From NCBI RefSeq assembly GCF_030816075.1, contig NZ_JAUSXO010000001.1:496001-560000 (forward strand): a stretch of DNA of 64,000 nt, written 5' to 3'. This document shows positions 8,925 to 17,386 of the stretch, piece by piece. A program made the position numbers and the translations under genes. A model generated the notes under the pieces. That model did no database searches, was not told the DNA's origin, and was given only the letters and a program-made list of their open reading frames with translations. Source of the DNA: Arthrobacter agilis (GTDB lineage Bacteria; Actinomycetota; Actinomycetes; Actinomycetales; Micrococcaceae). Numbering within the stretch: position 1 is the first letter of the stretch; the number at the start of each line of letters is the position of its first letter.

Positions 8925-10422
8925 ATGTTCGACTACAAAGTCGCCGACCTCTCACTCGCCGAGGCGGGGCGGCACCAGATCCGCCTCGCGGAGCACGAGA
9001 TGCCCGGGCTCATGGCCCTGCGCCGCGAATACGCCGACGCACAGCCCCTTGCGGGCGCCCGGATCGCCGGATCGCTCCACATGACCGTGCAGACGGCCGT
9101 CCTCATCGAGACGCTCACCGCCCTCGGCGCCGAGGTCCGCTGGGCGTCGTGCAACATCTTCTCCACGCAGGACGAGGCCGCGGCCGCCGTCGTCGTCGGG
9201 AACGGCACGGTCGAGGAACCCGCCGGCGTCCCCGTGTTCGCGTGGAAGAACGAATCCCTCGAGGACTACTGGTGGACCGCCACGCAGATCCTCACCTGGC
9301 CGGGCCAGGCCGAGGGCCTCGGCCCCAACATGATCCTGGACGACGGCGGCGACGCCACGATGCTCGTGCACAAGGGCGCCGAGTTCGAGGCGCTCGGCGC
9401 GGTGCCGGCGGATCCGCAGGAGGGCGACGCCGACTACTCGCACGAGTACACGGTGTTCCTGGAGACCCTGCGGTCCACGATCGAGTCCGAGCCGCAGAAG
9501 TGGACGACGATCGCCGCCGGGATCAAGGGCGTCACTGAGGAGACGACGACGGGCGTGCACCGCCTGTACCAGCTCGCGGCGCAGGGCAAGCTCCTGTTCC
9601 CGGCGATCAACGTCAACGACTCCGTGACGAAGTCCAAGTTCGACAACAAGTACGGCATCCGCCACTCCCTGCCCGACGGCCTCAACCGGGCCACGGACGT
9701 CCTGATCGGCGGCAAGGTCGCCGTCGTGTGCGGCTACGGCGATGTCGGCAAGGGCGCGGCCGAGGCACTGCGCGGCCAGGGTGCCCGCGTCATCGTCACC
9801 GAGATCGACCCCATCTGCGCGCTGCAGGCGGCCATGGACGGCTACCAGGTCGCGAAGCTCGAGACGGTGCTCGCCCAGGGTGACATCTTCATCACCACCA
9901 CCGGCAACAAGGACGTCATCATGGCGCGCCACATGGCCGGCATGAAGCACCAGGCGATCGTCGGGAACATCGGCCACTTCGACAACGAGATCGACATCGC
10001 CCGGGCTCGCCCGCATCCCCGGCGTCGAGAAGATCGAGATCAAGCCGCAGGTCCACGAGTGGGTCATCCCCGCCAGCGAGGCCGAGGGTGTGCAGGAGCA
10101 CTCGATCATCATGCTCTCCGAAGGCCGCCTGCTGAACCTCGGCAACGCGACCGGACACCCGTCGTTCGTCATGAGCAACTCGTTCGCGAACCAGACGATC
10201 GCGCAGATCGAGCTCTACACGAAGTTCGAGCAGGAGGACGCCGAGGGCGAGCGCGAGTACGAGAACGAGGTCTACGTGCTGCCGAAGATGCTCGACGAGA
10301 AGGTTGCGCGCCTGCACCTCGACGCGCTGGGCGTGGAACTCACCGAACTGACCAAGGGCCAGGCCGAGTACCTCGACATCGACGTCGCCGGGCCGTACAA
10401 GCCCGAGCAGTACCGCTACTAG
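8925..10422 (+). pseudogene. sahH: Adenosylhomocysteinase, frameshifted
   Basis: S-adenosylhomocysteine hydrolase (AHCY), which cleaves SAH to adenosine and homocysteine using bound NAD. Frame 1 (8925 to ~10002) encodes the catalytic and NAD-binding domains, with the Rossmann motif [10 protein letters not shown] and the substrate loop [16 protein letters not shown]. The remainder, from [20 protein letters not shown] to the C-terminal KPEQYRY, lies in the +1 frame. One extra C in the run at 10000-10002 explains the shift; removing it restores a 498-residue protein of normal length. As written the first frame continues wrongly to 10472 and loses the C-terminal NAD-capping region. Start is ATG 8925 after AGGAA. 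A sequencing error is as likely as a real mutation, given the importance of the gene. Confidence 0.9.
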
Positions 10423-10566
10423 GGGTTTCGCGGCCCTCCTCGCACGGTTCCTGCCGGCCTCGCCGGCAGTGACCGGATCGTTGCCGAAACCGGCCGCCGC
10501 CTCCACGGCGCCGTCGGCGCGGTCGCGTAGCATCACACGGGGGAAGCGACATCGAAGGGCAGACGC

Positions 10567-11838
10567 ATGCGCATGAAGCAGGAGTCGGGCAGGGACGCGG
10601 CACGCCGGAAGGGCTGGAAGATCGCAGCCGTCGGCGCAGCGGCGGTCGTCGTGGTCGGCGGAGGCGTGGGGATCGCCACGGCGTCGCCCTGGGACGATCC
10701 GGCGTCATCGGCCTCGTCGTCGCCCGCCGCCGCTCAGGACCCGAAGGCGGCACCGTCGGGTGCGGCGCAGGCCCCGGCCGCCGGGTACACCGTGGGCCTG
10801 ACGCCCACGGACGAGGCGTACGCCGTCAACCCTGCCACCGTCGCCGCGATCACGGTCGAGGGCGGGACGCTCGACGCCGTGGAGCTGGCGCCGCGCGCCG
10901 GCGGGACTCCCGTGGCCGGCACGCTCTCCGACGACGGGAGGACCTGGACGGCCACCGACAGGCTCGCCTTCGACACCGACTACGCGTTCTCCTACACGGT
11001 GCTTGATTCCGCGGGCGGGTCGCAGCAGGAGACGTCGAGCTTCTCGACCGTCGAACCCGCCAACGAGGCCGACGCCTCGATGTTCCCGCTCGATGGCAGC
11101 ACGGTGGGCACGGGCCAGCCCCTCGAATTCAGCTTCAGCGAGCCGGTCACCAACCGGGACGCCGTGGAGAAGGCCATCACCGTCACGAGCACCAGCGGCC
11201 AGCCCGGTGCCTTCTACTGGCTGACGGACACCAAGGTCCGCTACCGCCCCGAGACGTTCTGGGCGCCGAACAGCACCATCACCGTCGACCTGAACCTCTT
11301 CGGCGTGGACTTCGGCAACGGCATGATCGGCAACGGCGACAAGACGATGACCGTGAAGACGCACAACACGCGCCTCGCCGTCGTCGACAACACCACGAAG
11401 ACCATGAACGTCTACCTCGACGGCAAGCTCGACAGGACGTTCCCCGTGACGCTCGGAACGGACGAGTGGCCCTCCACCGAGGGATACATGGTGGTGATGG
11501 AGCACTACGCCTCCACGCAGTTCAAGGCGGAGTCGATCGGGCTGAAGCCCGGCGATCCCGCGTACTACCCGCCCACGGTCGTGAACCACGCGAGCCGGCT
11601 GAGCAACGGCGGGGCCTTCGTGCACGAGGCGCTGCCGGCGGCGCTGGTGGCGCTGGGCAACTTCAACGTCTCGCACGGCTGCATCGGCATGTCGCCGGAG
11701 GGGGCAGAGTACTTCTACAACACCTTCGGCCCGGGTGACGTGGTGCAGATCCTCAACACCGGCTACGGCCCCATGTACGTCTGGGACGGATTCGGCGACT
11801 GGAACGTGCCCTGGAACGAGTGGGTCGACCAGCCGTAG
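10567..11838 (+). CDS. L,D-transpeptidase (YkuD) with Ig-like domains, signal-anchored
   Basis: A 423-residue envelope enzyme. A basic N-terminus is followed by a membrane segment at about residues 18-38, an Ala/Ser/Pro linker, two Ig-like/BIg domains (~75-265), and the YkuD catalytic domain with His370 and Cys372 in SHGCIGMSPE. It should form 3-3 cross-links in peptidoglycan through a Cys thioester, as in mycobacterial LdtMt2, which has the same domain order and a Trp-rich C-terminus (here WDGFGDWNVPWNEW). A TAGCAT -10-like hexamer lies at 10528-10533 and a GAAGGG ribosome site at 10554-10559. Transcription likely ends in the shared hairpin that follows. Confidence 0.92.
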   Translation: MRMKQESGRDAARRKGWKIAAVGAAAVVVVGGGVGIATASPWDDPASSASSSPAAAQDPKAAPSGAAQAPAAGYTVGLTPTDEAYAVNPATVAAITVEGGTLDAVELAPRAGGTPVAGTLSDDGRTWTATDRLAFDTDYAFSYTVLDSAGGSQQETSSFSTVEPANEADASMFPLDGSTVGTGQPLEFSFSEPVTNRDAVEKAITVTSTSGQPGAFYWLTDTKVRYRPETFWAPNSTITVDLNLFGVDFGNGMIGNGDKTMTVKTHNTRLAVVDNTTKTMNVYLDGKLDRTFPVTLGTDEWPSTEGYMVVMEHYASTQFKAESIGLKPGDPAYYPPTVVNHASRLSNGGAFVHEALPAALVALGNFNVSHGCIGMSPEGAEYFYNTFGPGDVVQILNTGYGPMYVWDGFGDWNVPWNEWVDQP

Positions 11839-11863
11839 GAGACCCCCCGGGACTGCCCGGCCG

Positions 11864-11906
11864 AAGGCTCCGCACGCTAGCCGAAGGGCAGCGTGTGGAG
11901 CCTTTT
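11864..11906. terminator. Bidirectional terminator between convergent genes
   Basis: A 15-base arm at 11864-11878 (AAGGCTCCGCACGCT) pairs with 11890-11904, with one G-U wobble and an 11-base loop. TTTT follows on the plus strand. It overlaps the last codons of the RDD gene, so it can serve both the transpeptidase gene and its convergent neighbour. Confidence 0.7.
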
Positions 11907-12677
11907 CGCTGTCGCCTCGGTGCGCTCACGCTGCCGCATCATGGCGGCGTAGTCCCGGTCACGGCGTGCGGCGATGACGGCGTGGAGGAACTCCTCGGGG
12001 TGGGTGGCCCCGGGCGGCGGCGGTGAGACATGGGCGCTCGCCTCGGCGGCGAGATCCAACGACAGGGCGTGCCGTGCCTGAGGTGCCAGCCTCGGGGCCT
12101 GGGCGAGGAACTGGGACATCCTGCGGCCGAGGGCATCCGGCAGCCGGCCGATGTCCGCCGTTGCGGCCCACTGCTGCAGGGACGGCGGCATGACGGCGAG
12201 CGCGCGCGGGTTGGCCACGACGCGCTCCCGCATCGCGTACGTGCCCGCGAGCAGGTCCCCGAGGCGCTTGGACTTCTCGTTGAACAGCGACACGAGGAAC
12301 GCCAGCGACCCCCCGAGCATGTAGATCTCGAAGACCGCGAGCATCCCGCGGATGAAGGCATGACGGAAGCGGATCGCGCCGCCGTCGTCGCGCACGATCC
12401 GCACCCCCATGACGAGGCGGCCGAGGGACTTGCCGCGCGTGAGGGTCTCCACGGTCACCGGGACCACGACGAGCAGGAGGACCACGACGGCCAGCAGGAG
12501 CGCCGTGGTGAGCGCCGGGTCGAGGACCCCGCCGAAGACCTGGCCGATCAGCAGCATCAGGAGCACCGCGACGACGGCCTGCGCGATGATGTCGATCAGG
12601 ATGCTCAGCCCGCGGGCGCCGAAACCCGCCGGCTTGAGCTCGAGGACCACGGCCTCGCCGGTGACGACCGAACTCAT
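11877..12677 (-). CDS. RDD family membrane protein
   Basis: A 266-residue protein. The RDD domain (about residues 15-150) starts with PAGFGARGLSILIDIIAQ and contains three hydrophobic segments plus the TRGKSLGRLVMGVRIVRDDG signature. A ~110-residue cytoplasmic tail follows. RDD proteins are small-molecule or ion transporters in some bacteria; the substrate here is unknown. ATG 12677 is chosen because a strong AGGGGGA ribosome site precedes it and the RDD domain begins 15 residues later. It is divergent from a SpoIIM-like gene 91 bases away, a pairing common in actinobacteria. Confidence 0.85.
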   Translation of the reverse strand: MSSVVTGEAVVLELKPAGFGARGLSILIDIIAQAVVAVLLMLLIGQVFGGVLDPALTTALLLAVVVLLLVVVPVTVETLTRGKSLGRLVMGVRIVRDDGGAIRFRHAFIRGMLAVFEIYMLGGSLAFLVSLFNEKSKRLGDLLAGTYAMRERVVANPRALAVMPPSLQQWAATADIGRLPDALGRRMSQFLAQAPRLAPQARHALSLDLAAEASAHVSPPPPGATHPEEFLHAVIAARRDRDYAAMMRQRERTEATAKRLHTLPFG

Positions 12678-12756
12678 GTGTTCCCCCTGGATCGGCTGGA
12701 TGCGATGGGGCCAGCCTATCGTCGGCGAGGCCGCCTGCGGCCGGCAGGCGGGACTA

Positions 12757-12762
12757 TAGGGT
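12757..12762 (+). promoter_or_regulatory. -10 element of a leaderless SpoIIM-like transcript
   Basis: TAGGGT (inside TATAGGGT) lies six bases upstream of the ATG at 12769, placing the likely start of transcription on the start codon. No ribosome site is visible. Confidence 0.45.
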
Positions 12763-12768
12763 GGGCCC

Positions 12769-13761
12769 ATGGACGTGGACGCTTTCATCGCCGTGCACCG
12801 CAGCGACTGGCAACGCCTGGACGAACTCGTGCGGCGCCGCAGGCTCGACGGCGCGGAGGCGGACGAACTGCTCGTGCTGTACCAGCGCGTGTCCACGCAC
12901 CTGTCGGTCATCCGCTCGGTGGACCCCGAGAGCGCCCTCTCCGGGTCGCTCTCCACACGCCTGTCCCGTGCCCGGACGCGCTTCACCGGCGCCAGGTCCC
13001 ACTTCATGGAGGACGTGGCGCAGTTCTTCGTGGCCGCACTGCCCGCGGCGTTCTACCGCATCCGGTGGCTCACGGTGGCGGTCGGCGTGTTCTTCCTCGT
13101 GGTCGCCGGGCTCTACGGGTTCTGGGTGGCCGGGACGCCCGGCGTCATCGGTGCGCTCGGGACGGACGAGTCGCTCCGCCAGTACGTGGAGGAGGACTTC
13201 GTCGACTACTACTCGGAGAATCCTGCGGCGTCCTTCGCGGGGCTCGTCTGGACCAACAACGCCTGGATCGCGCTGCAGGCCGTGGCCTTCGGCGTCACCG
13301 GCATCTGGCCCGCCGTCATCCTGTACCAGAACGCGCAGGGCGTCGGCATGGCCGCAGGCACCATGGCGTCCTACGACCGGCTCGACGTCTTCTTCCTCTA
13401 CATCCTGCCGCACGGATTCATGGAGCTCACCGCGATCTTCATCGCCACGGCCGCCGGACTGCGCATCTTCTGGGCATGGGTGGCGCCGGGACGCCGGCTG
13501 CGCTCGGTCGCCCTCGCCGAGGAGGGCCGCTCGCTCATCACGGTGGCGCTCGGCCTGGTGCTGGTGCTGCTCGTCTCCGGCCTCGTCGAAGGCTTCGTGA
13601 CGCCGAGCGGACTGCCGGCCTGGCTGCGCATGACCATCGGCCTCCTGGTGCTGGCGGCCTACTGGGCCTACACCCTGATCCTCGGACGGCGTGCCTTCGC
13701 CGCCGGCTACCGCGGGGACCTCGGAGCGGTGGACCGCGGAGAGGCCGTCATCACCGCCTGA
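12769..13761 (+). CDS. SpoIIM-like (DUF95) integral membrane protein
   Basis: A 330-residue protein with a soluble helical N-terminus (~1-105) that includes a conserved FIAVHRSDWQRLDELVRR start and SARTRFTGARSHF-like region. About five to six transmembrane helices follow, with a conserved HGFMELTAIFIATAAGLRI segment. The family shares the fold of Bacillus SpoIIM, but non-sporulating actinobacteria keep it beside RDD, MoxR and DUF58 genes, where its job is unknown. Here it faces the RDD gene, and the MoxR-DUF58-transglutaminase operon lies about 9 kb downstream. Confidence 0.85.
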   Translation: MDVDAFIAVHRSDWQRLDELVRRRRLDGAEADELLVLYQRVSTHLSVIRSVDPESALSGSLSTRLSRARTRFTGARSHFMEDVAQFFVAALPAAFYRIRWLTVAVGVFFLVVAGLYGFWVAGTPGVIGALGTDESLRQYVEEDFVDYYSENPAASFAGLVWTNNAWIALQAVAFGVTGIWPAVILYQNAQGVGMAAGTMASYDRLDVFFLYILPHGFMELTAIFIATAAGLRIFWAWVAPGRRLRSVALAEEGRSLITVALGLVLVLLVSGLVEGFVTPSGLPAWLRMTIGLLVLAAYWAYTLILGRRAFAAGYRGDLGAVDRGEAVITA

Positions 13762-13866
13762 CCCCGCCGGTGCGCGGGGAGTCTCCCGCCGGGGCGCAGC
13801 AATGCCCGGTAGTGTCGAATGACGTCGGCCGCAGCGCCGACGGGCACCGATCGAGGAGACAACGCA

Positions 13867-15465
13867 GTGGCAGAGATGGACAGCACCCGTTCGACCGCTT
13901 CCGGCGCTCGACGCCCGGAGGACGACCCGGCGGCCCCCGCCGAGGGCGGCATCGCGGGCCCGGACGGCGGCCCCGCTCCGGTCGTGGCCCAGCGCCACGA
14001 CCTGCCACGCCGGAAGGCCGGCACGATGCCCGACCTGTCCCGCGTCGAGGAGGAACCGGGGGAGACCGGTGACGACCCGCGCACGACTGCCTCGTCCGGT
14101 ACCCCGTCCGACGACACCTCGGACGGTTCGTCCGACGGCGCTCACGACGGCGCTCAGGACGGTTCGTCCGACGGCGCTCACGACGGCGCTCACGACGACG
14201 GTGGGACGGCGACGCAGATGATGCCCGTCGTAGCGGGCGCGACGTCCGCGACGGCGTCCTTTTCGAGCGACGAGACATCCTCGTCCGGTGCGACGTCGGT
14301 CGGCGCCTCCCGGATGGCATCCGACGGCGGTCCGCGGACCGACGACGCCGACGGCCCCGCTGACAGGCCGGTGGCGGACGCCGACGACCACTCGCTCGAT
14401 GCCGGCGCCGACGGTCCCTACAGTGCCGACGCTCACGCCGTTGGCGGATCCACCGCGCGGACCGGCGCCCACGACACCGCCTCCCATGACGGCACGACCC
14501 TCGCCGCCGCGGCCCACACCGCCGTCGACAAGGACACCACCGAGACCGACAGTCACAGCGGCTCCGACGGCGATCACGGCACCCGCGACGTCGCCGAGGC
14601 CCACACCACCGCCGACACCGATTCCCATCAGGTCGTCGCCGCGGATCCCGCGTCCAACGACACGGCGTCGCCCTCCGCACGGCCCCTCGACAAGGACGCC
14701 GCCCGGCGCGCGGCCGTGCGGGACCAGGCCGTGGCCGCGAAGCCCGTCCTCGCGCGTTTCCTGCAGGTCGTCGTCGCGCTCTTCTTCCCGGTCGTCGTGG
14801 TCGCGGCGGCCGTCCGCGCCGTGGCGACATCGTCGTTCCTGTGGTTCGAGTACCACCGGCCCGGCTTCCCCGCCGACCAGTACGGCTTCTCCCTGGACGA
14901 CCGTATGACCTACGGCTCCTACGCGCTCGACTACGTCGTGAACCTCGCACCCGCGCGATACCTGGGCGGGCTGGTGACGCCCTCGGGCGATCCGCTGTTC
15001 CTCGAGACCGAGGTGGGCCACATGGCCGACGTGAAGGGCGTGCTGGGCCTGTCCTTCTTCATCGCCCTGGTGCTCTTCGTCCTGTCCGTCCTCGCCTGCG
15101 TCTATCTCGCCCGGCGGTACAAGGGCGGCATTCGGCGGGCGTTGTTCGCCGGAGCGGTCCTGACGCTGGTGGGCATCGTGACCCTGACCGTGCTCGCGGT
15201 GCTGGCCTGGGAGACGTTCTTCACGCAGGTCCACGCCCTGTTCTTCAAGGAGGGGACCTGGACCTTCCGCGTGGACGACACGCTGATCCGGCTGTTCCCC
15301 GAGCAGTTCTGGACGGATTCGGCCATCACGATCGCCGTGCTCGTGCTCGGCGCCACCCTGCTCACGCTCGTCCTCGCGTGGCCGACGAAGGCGCGGCGGG
15401 AGCGCTCCATGCTGGCCCAGGAGGCGGCACAGACCCGGTACCGCGAGGCGCTCGACGCCTCGTAG
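13867..15465 (+). CDS. TIGR01906/DUF1461 (Lit-like) membrane protein with long acidic N-terminus
   Basis: A 532-residue protein. Residues 1-290 are a hydrophilic Asp/Ser/Thr/Ala-rich region with no predicted fold, including tandem DGSSDGAHDGAQDGSSDGAH units (DNA about 14124-14200). The C-terminal ~240 residues have four transmembrane helices and an extracytoplasmic loop with SLDDRMTYGSYALDYVVN and EVGHMADVKGV, the TIGR01906 pattern. The same Pfam family includes Lit, which transfers an acyl chain within lipoproteins in Enterococcus; whether this actinobacterial branch does so is unknown. GTG 13867 follows GAGGAG at 13853-13858. The N-terminal extension is far longer than the family core and probably variable. 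Confidence 0.8.
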   Translation: MAEMDSTRSTASGARRPEDDPAAPAEGGIAGPDGGPAPVVAQRHDLPRRKAGTMPDLSRVEEEPGETGDDPRTTASSGTPSDDTSDGSSDGAHDGAQDGSSDGAHDGAHDDGGTATQMMPVVAGATSATASFSSDETSSSGATSVGASRMASDGGPRTDDADGPADRPVADADDHSLDAGADGPYSADAHAVGGSTARTGAHDTASHDGTTLAAAAHTAVDKDTTETDSHSGSDGDHGTRDVAEAHTTADTDSHQVVAADPASNDTASPSARPLDKDAARRAAVRDQAVAAKPVLARFLQVVVALFFPVVVVAAAVRAVATSSFLWFEYHRPGFPADQYGFSLDDRMTYGSYALDYVVNLAPARYLGGLVTPSGDPLFLETEVGHMADVKGVLGLSFFIALVLFVLSVLACVYLARRYKGGIRRALFAGAVLTLVGIVTLTVLAVLAWETFFTQVHALFFKEGTWTFRVDDTLIRLFPEQFWTDSAITIAVLVLGATLLTLVLAWPTKARRERSMLAQEAAQTRYREALDAS

Positions 15466-15501
15466 CGGCAGCGGTACCGGGCCCCGTGGCGGGAGTGCCC
15501 G

Positions 15502-17352
15502 CTAGCGGCTCCTGGAGCGGTACAGCTCCGACAGTGCGTCCTCGTGGTCGGCGACGACGGCGGCCCGCTTCAGTTTCAGCGTCGGCGTCAGGTGCCCGGA
15601 CTCCACGGTGAACTCGACGTCCAGCACCGTGAAGCGGCGGATCTGCTCGGCCTGTGAGACTGTCGCGTTTGCGGCGTCGACGGCGGTCTGCAGCTCGGCG
15701 AGGACGTCCGCGTCGTGCGCGGCGTCGTCGGGCGTCAGGCCCGGCTTCCCGTGCGCCGCCGCCCAGGGGCCGAGGGCCTCCCGGTCCAGGCTGATGAGGG
15801 CGCCGATGAAGGGCCTGCCCTCGCCCACCACGACGGCCTGCCCGACCAGCGCGTGCTCCCGGAGCTTCTCCTCGAGCGGGCCGGGCGCCACGTTCTTGCC
15901 GCCGGCGGTGACGAGCAGGTCCTTCCGGCGGCCCGTGATGGTCAGGAAGCCGTCCTCGTCGAGCGCGCCGAGGTCACCGGTCCGGAAGTAGCCGTCCTCG
16001 GTGAAGGCCGCGGCCGTCGCCTCGTCGTTGCGGTAGTACCCGGCGAAGATCGCCGCGCCCTTCACCTGGATCTCGCCCTCGTCGTCGAGCCTGACGCTCA
16101 TGCCGGGCATCGGGATGCCCACGGATCCCACGCGCGTCAGCGGCACCGTGTTCACCGTGCAGGGCGCGGTGCTCTCGGTCAGGCCGTAGCCCTCCTGGAT
16201 GAGGATGCCCGCGCCCCGGAAGAAGTGTGCGAGGTGCTCGCTGAGCGGGCTGGCGCCGGACACCGTGTAGGTGACCTCGCCGCCGAAGACGCCCCGCAGC
16301 CGGGGATAGACGAGGCGGTCGAACAGGGCGTGCGACGCGCGCAGCACGGGGGAGGGGCCGCGCCCGCCCCGCCCGCGGGCATCGACGGCCCGCGAGTAGG
16401 CGACGGCGGTCCGCTCGGCCGCCGCGAACAGGCGACCCTTGCCGGATTCCGCGGCGCGCTGAGCCGCCGACGCGTGGATCTTCTCGAAGATGCGGGGGAC
16501 GGCGAGCAGGAACGTCGGCCGGAACGTCGTCAGGTCCTCGAGCAGCTGCGCCGCCGAACCGGAGTGGGCGAGCTGAATGCCGCCGGTGAAGCACACCACC
16601 TGCACGGCGCGTGCCAGCACGTGGGCGAGGGGGAGGAACATGAGCGTGCGGGCGTTCTCCTGCTTCAGGAACTCGGGCAGGAACTCCAGGGTGTTGACCG
16701 CGAACAGGGCGAAGTTGCCGTGCGTGATGACGCAGCCCTTCGGCCGGCCCGTGGTGCCCGAGGTGTAGACGATGGACGCCGGATCCGCGAGGGTGCGCGA
16801 GCTCCGGGCCGCCTCGAGCGTCGCATCGGAGACGCCGGACCCGCCCTCGGTGAGGTCCGCGAGCGTCACCCTCTCCGCGTCGTCGGGCGCGCCGTCGGTC
16901 AGATGGACCACGGTGGTGGCGTCCGTGCGGCCGGCCCGCCCGGCGGCGTCGCGCACGATGCCGGCCTTGCCGTCGTCCTCCACGAGCACGACGGCGGGCT
17001 GCGCGTCCTCGAGGATCCACGCCACCTGGTGTGCGGAGGACGTCTCGTAGATGGGCACGGTGACGGCTCCGGCGAACCAGATCGCGACGTCGGCGAGCGT
17101 CCACTCGTAGCGTGTCTTCGACATCACGGCGACGGCGTCGCCGGGCTGCACGCCGCGCGCCATCAGGCCCTTCGCCACGGCGGTCACCTGCTGCAGGAAC
17201 TCCGCCGCCGAGACGTCGCGCCACTGCCCCTCGGACCGCCGCGCGTACAGGGCACGCCCGGGATCGGCGTCATGGGTCCGCAGGAGGAGGTCCGTGGTGT
17301 TACCGGCGGCCGGGAGGTCGACCAGGAGTTCGGTGATGGCTTCGCGCACCAT
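15502..17352 (-). CDS. Long-chain fatty acyl-CoA synthetase (AMP-binding, FadD15-like)
   Basis: A 616-residue adenylate-forming enzyme of normal length. The P-loop YTSGTTGRPKGCVITHGN, the A5 motif EGYGLTESTAP, the A7 motif YFRTGDLGALDEDG and the A8 motif TGRRKDLLVTAGGKNV are all present. It activates fatty acids with ATP and CoA for lipid synthesis or degradation and is probably membrane-associated. ATG 17352 (MVREAITELL) is the domain start; further upstream sequence in this frame is the neighbouring gene read out of frame. It lies downstream of and in the same direction as the mannosyltransferase gene, with 34 bases between. Confidence 0.9.
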   Translation of the reverse strand: MVREAITELLVDLPAAGNTTDLLLRTHDADPGRALYARRSEGQWRDVSAAEFLQQVTAVAKGLMARGVQPGDAVAVMSKTRYEWTLADVAIWFAGAVTVPIYETSSAHQVAWILEDAQPAVVLVEDDGKAGIVRDAAGRAGRTDATTVVHLTDGAPDDAERVTLADLTEGGSGVSDATLEAARSSRTLADPASIVYTSGTTGRPKGCVITHGNFALFAVNTLEFLPEFLKQENARTLMFLPLAHVLARAVQVVCFTGGIQLAHSGSAAQLLEDLTTFRPTFLLAVPRIFEKIHASAAQRAAESGKGRLFAAAERTAVAYSRAVDARGRGGRGPSPVLRASHALFDRLVYPRLRGVFGGEVTYTVSGASPLSEHLAHFFRGAGILIQEGYGLTESTAPCTVNTVPLTRVGSVGIPMPGMSVRLDDEGEIQVKGAAIFAGYYRNDEATAAAFTEDGYFRTGDLGALDEDGFLTITGRRKDLLVTAGGKNVAPGPLEEKLREHALVGQAVVVGEGRPFIGALISLDREALGPWAAAHGKPGLTPDDAAHDADVLAELQTAVDAANATVSQAEQIRRFTVLDVEFTVESGHLTPTLKLKRAAVVADHEDALSELYRSRSR

Positions 17353-17386
17353 TGCTCGCTTTCGTTCCAGTGGGTGGGGTCCGCGC

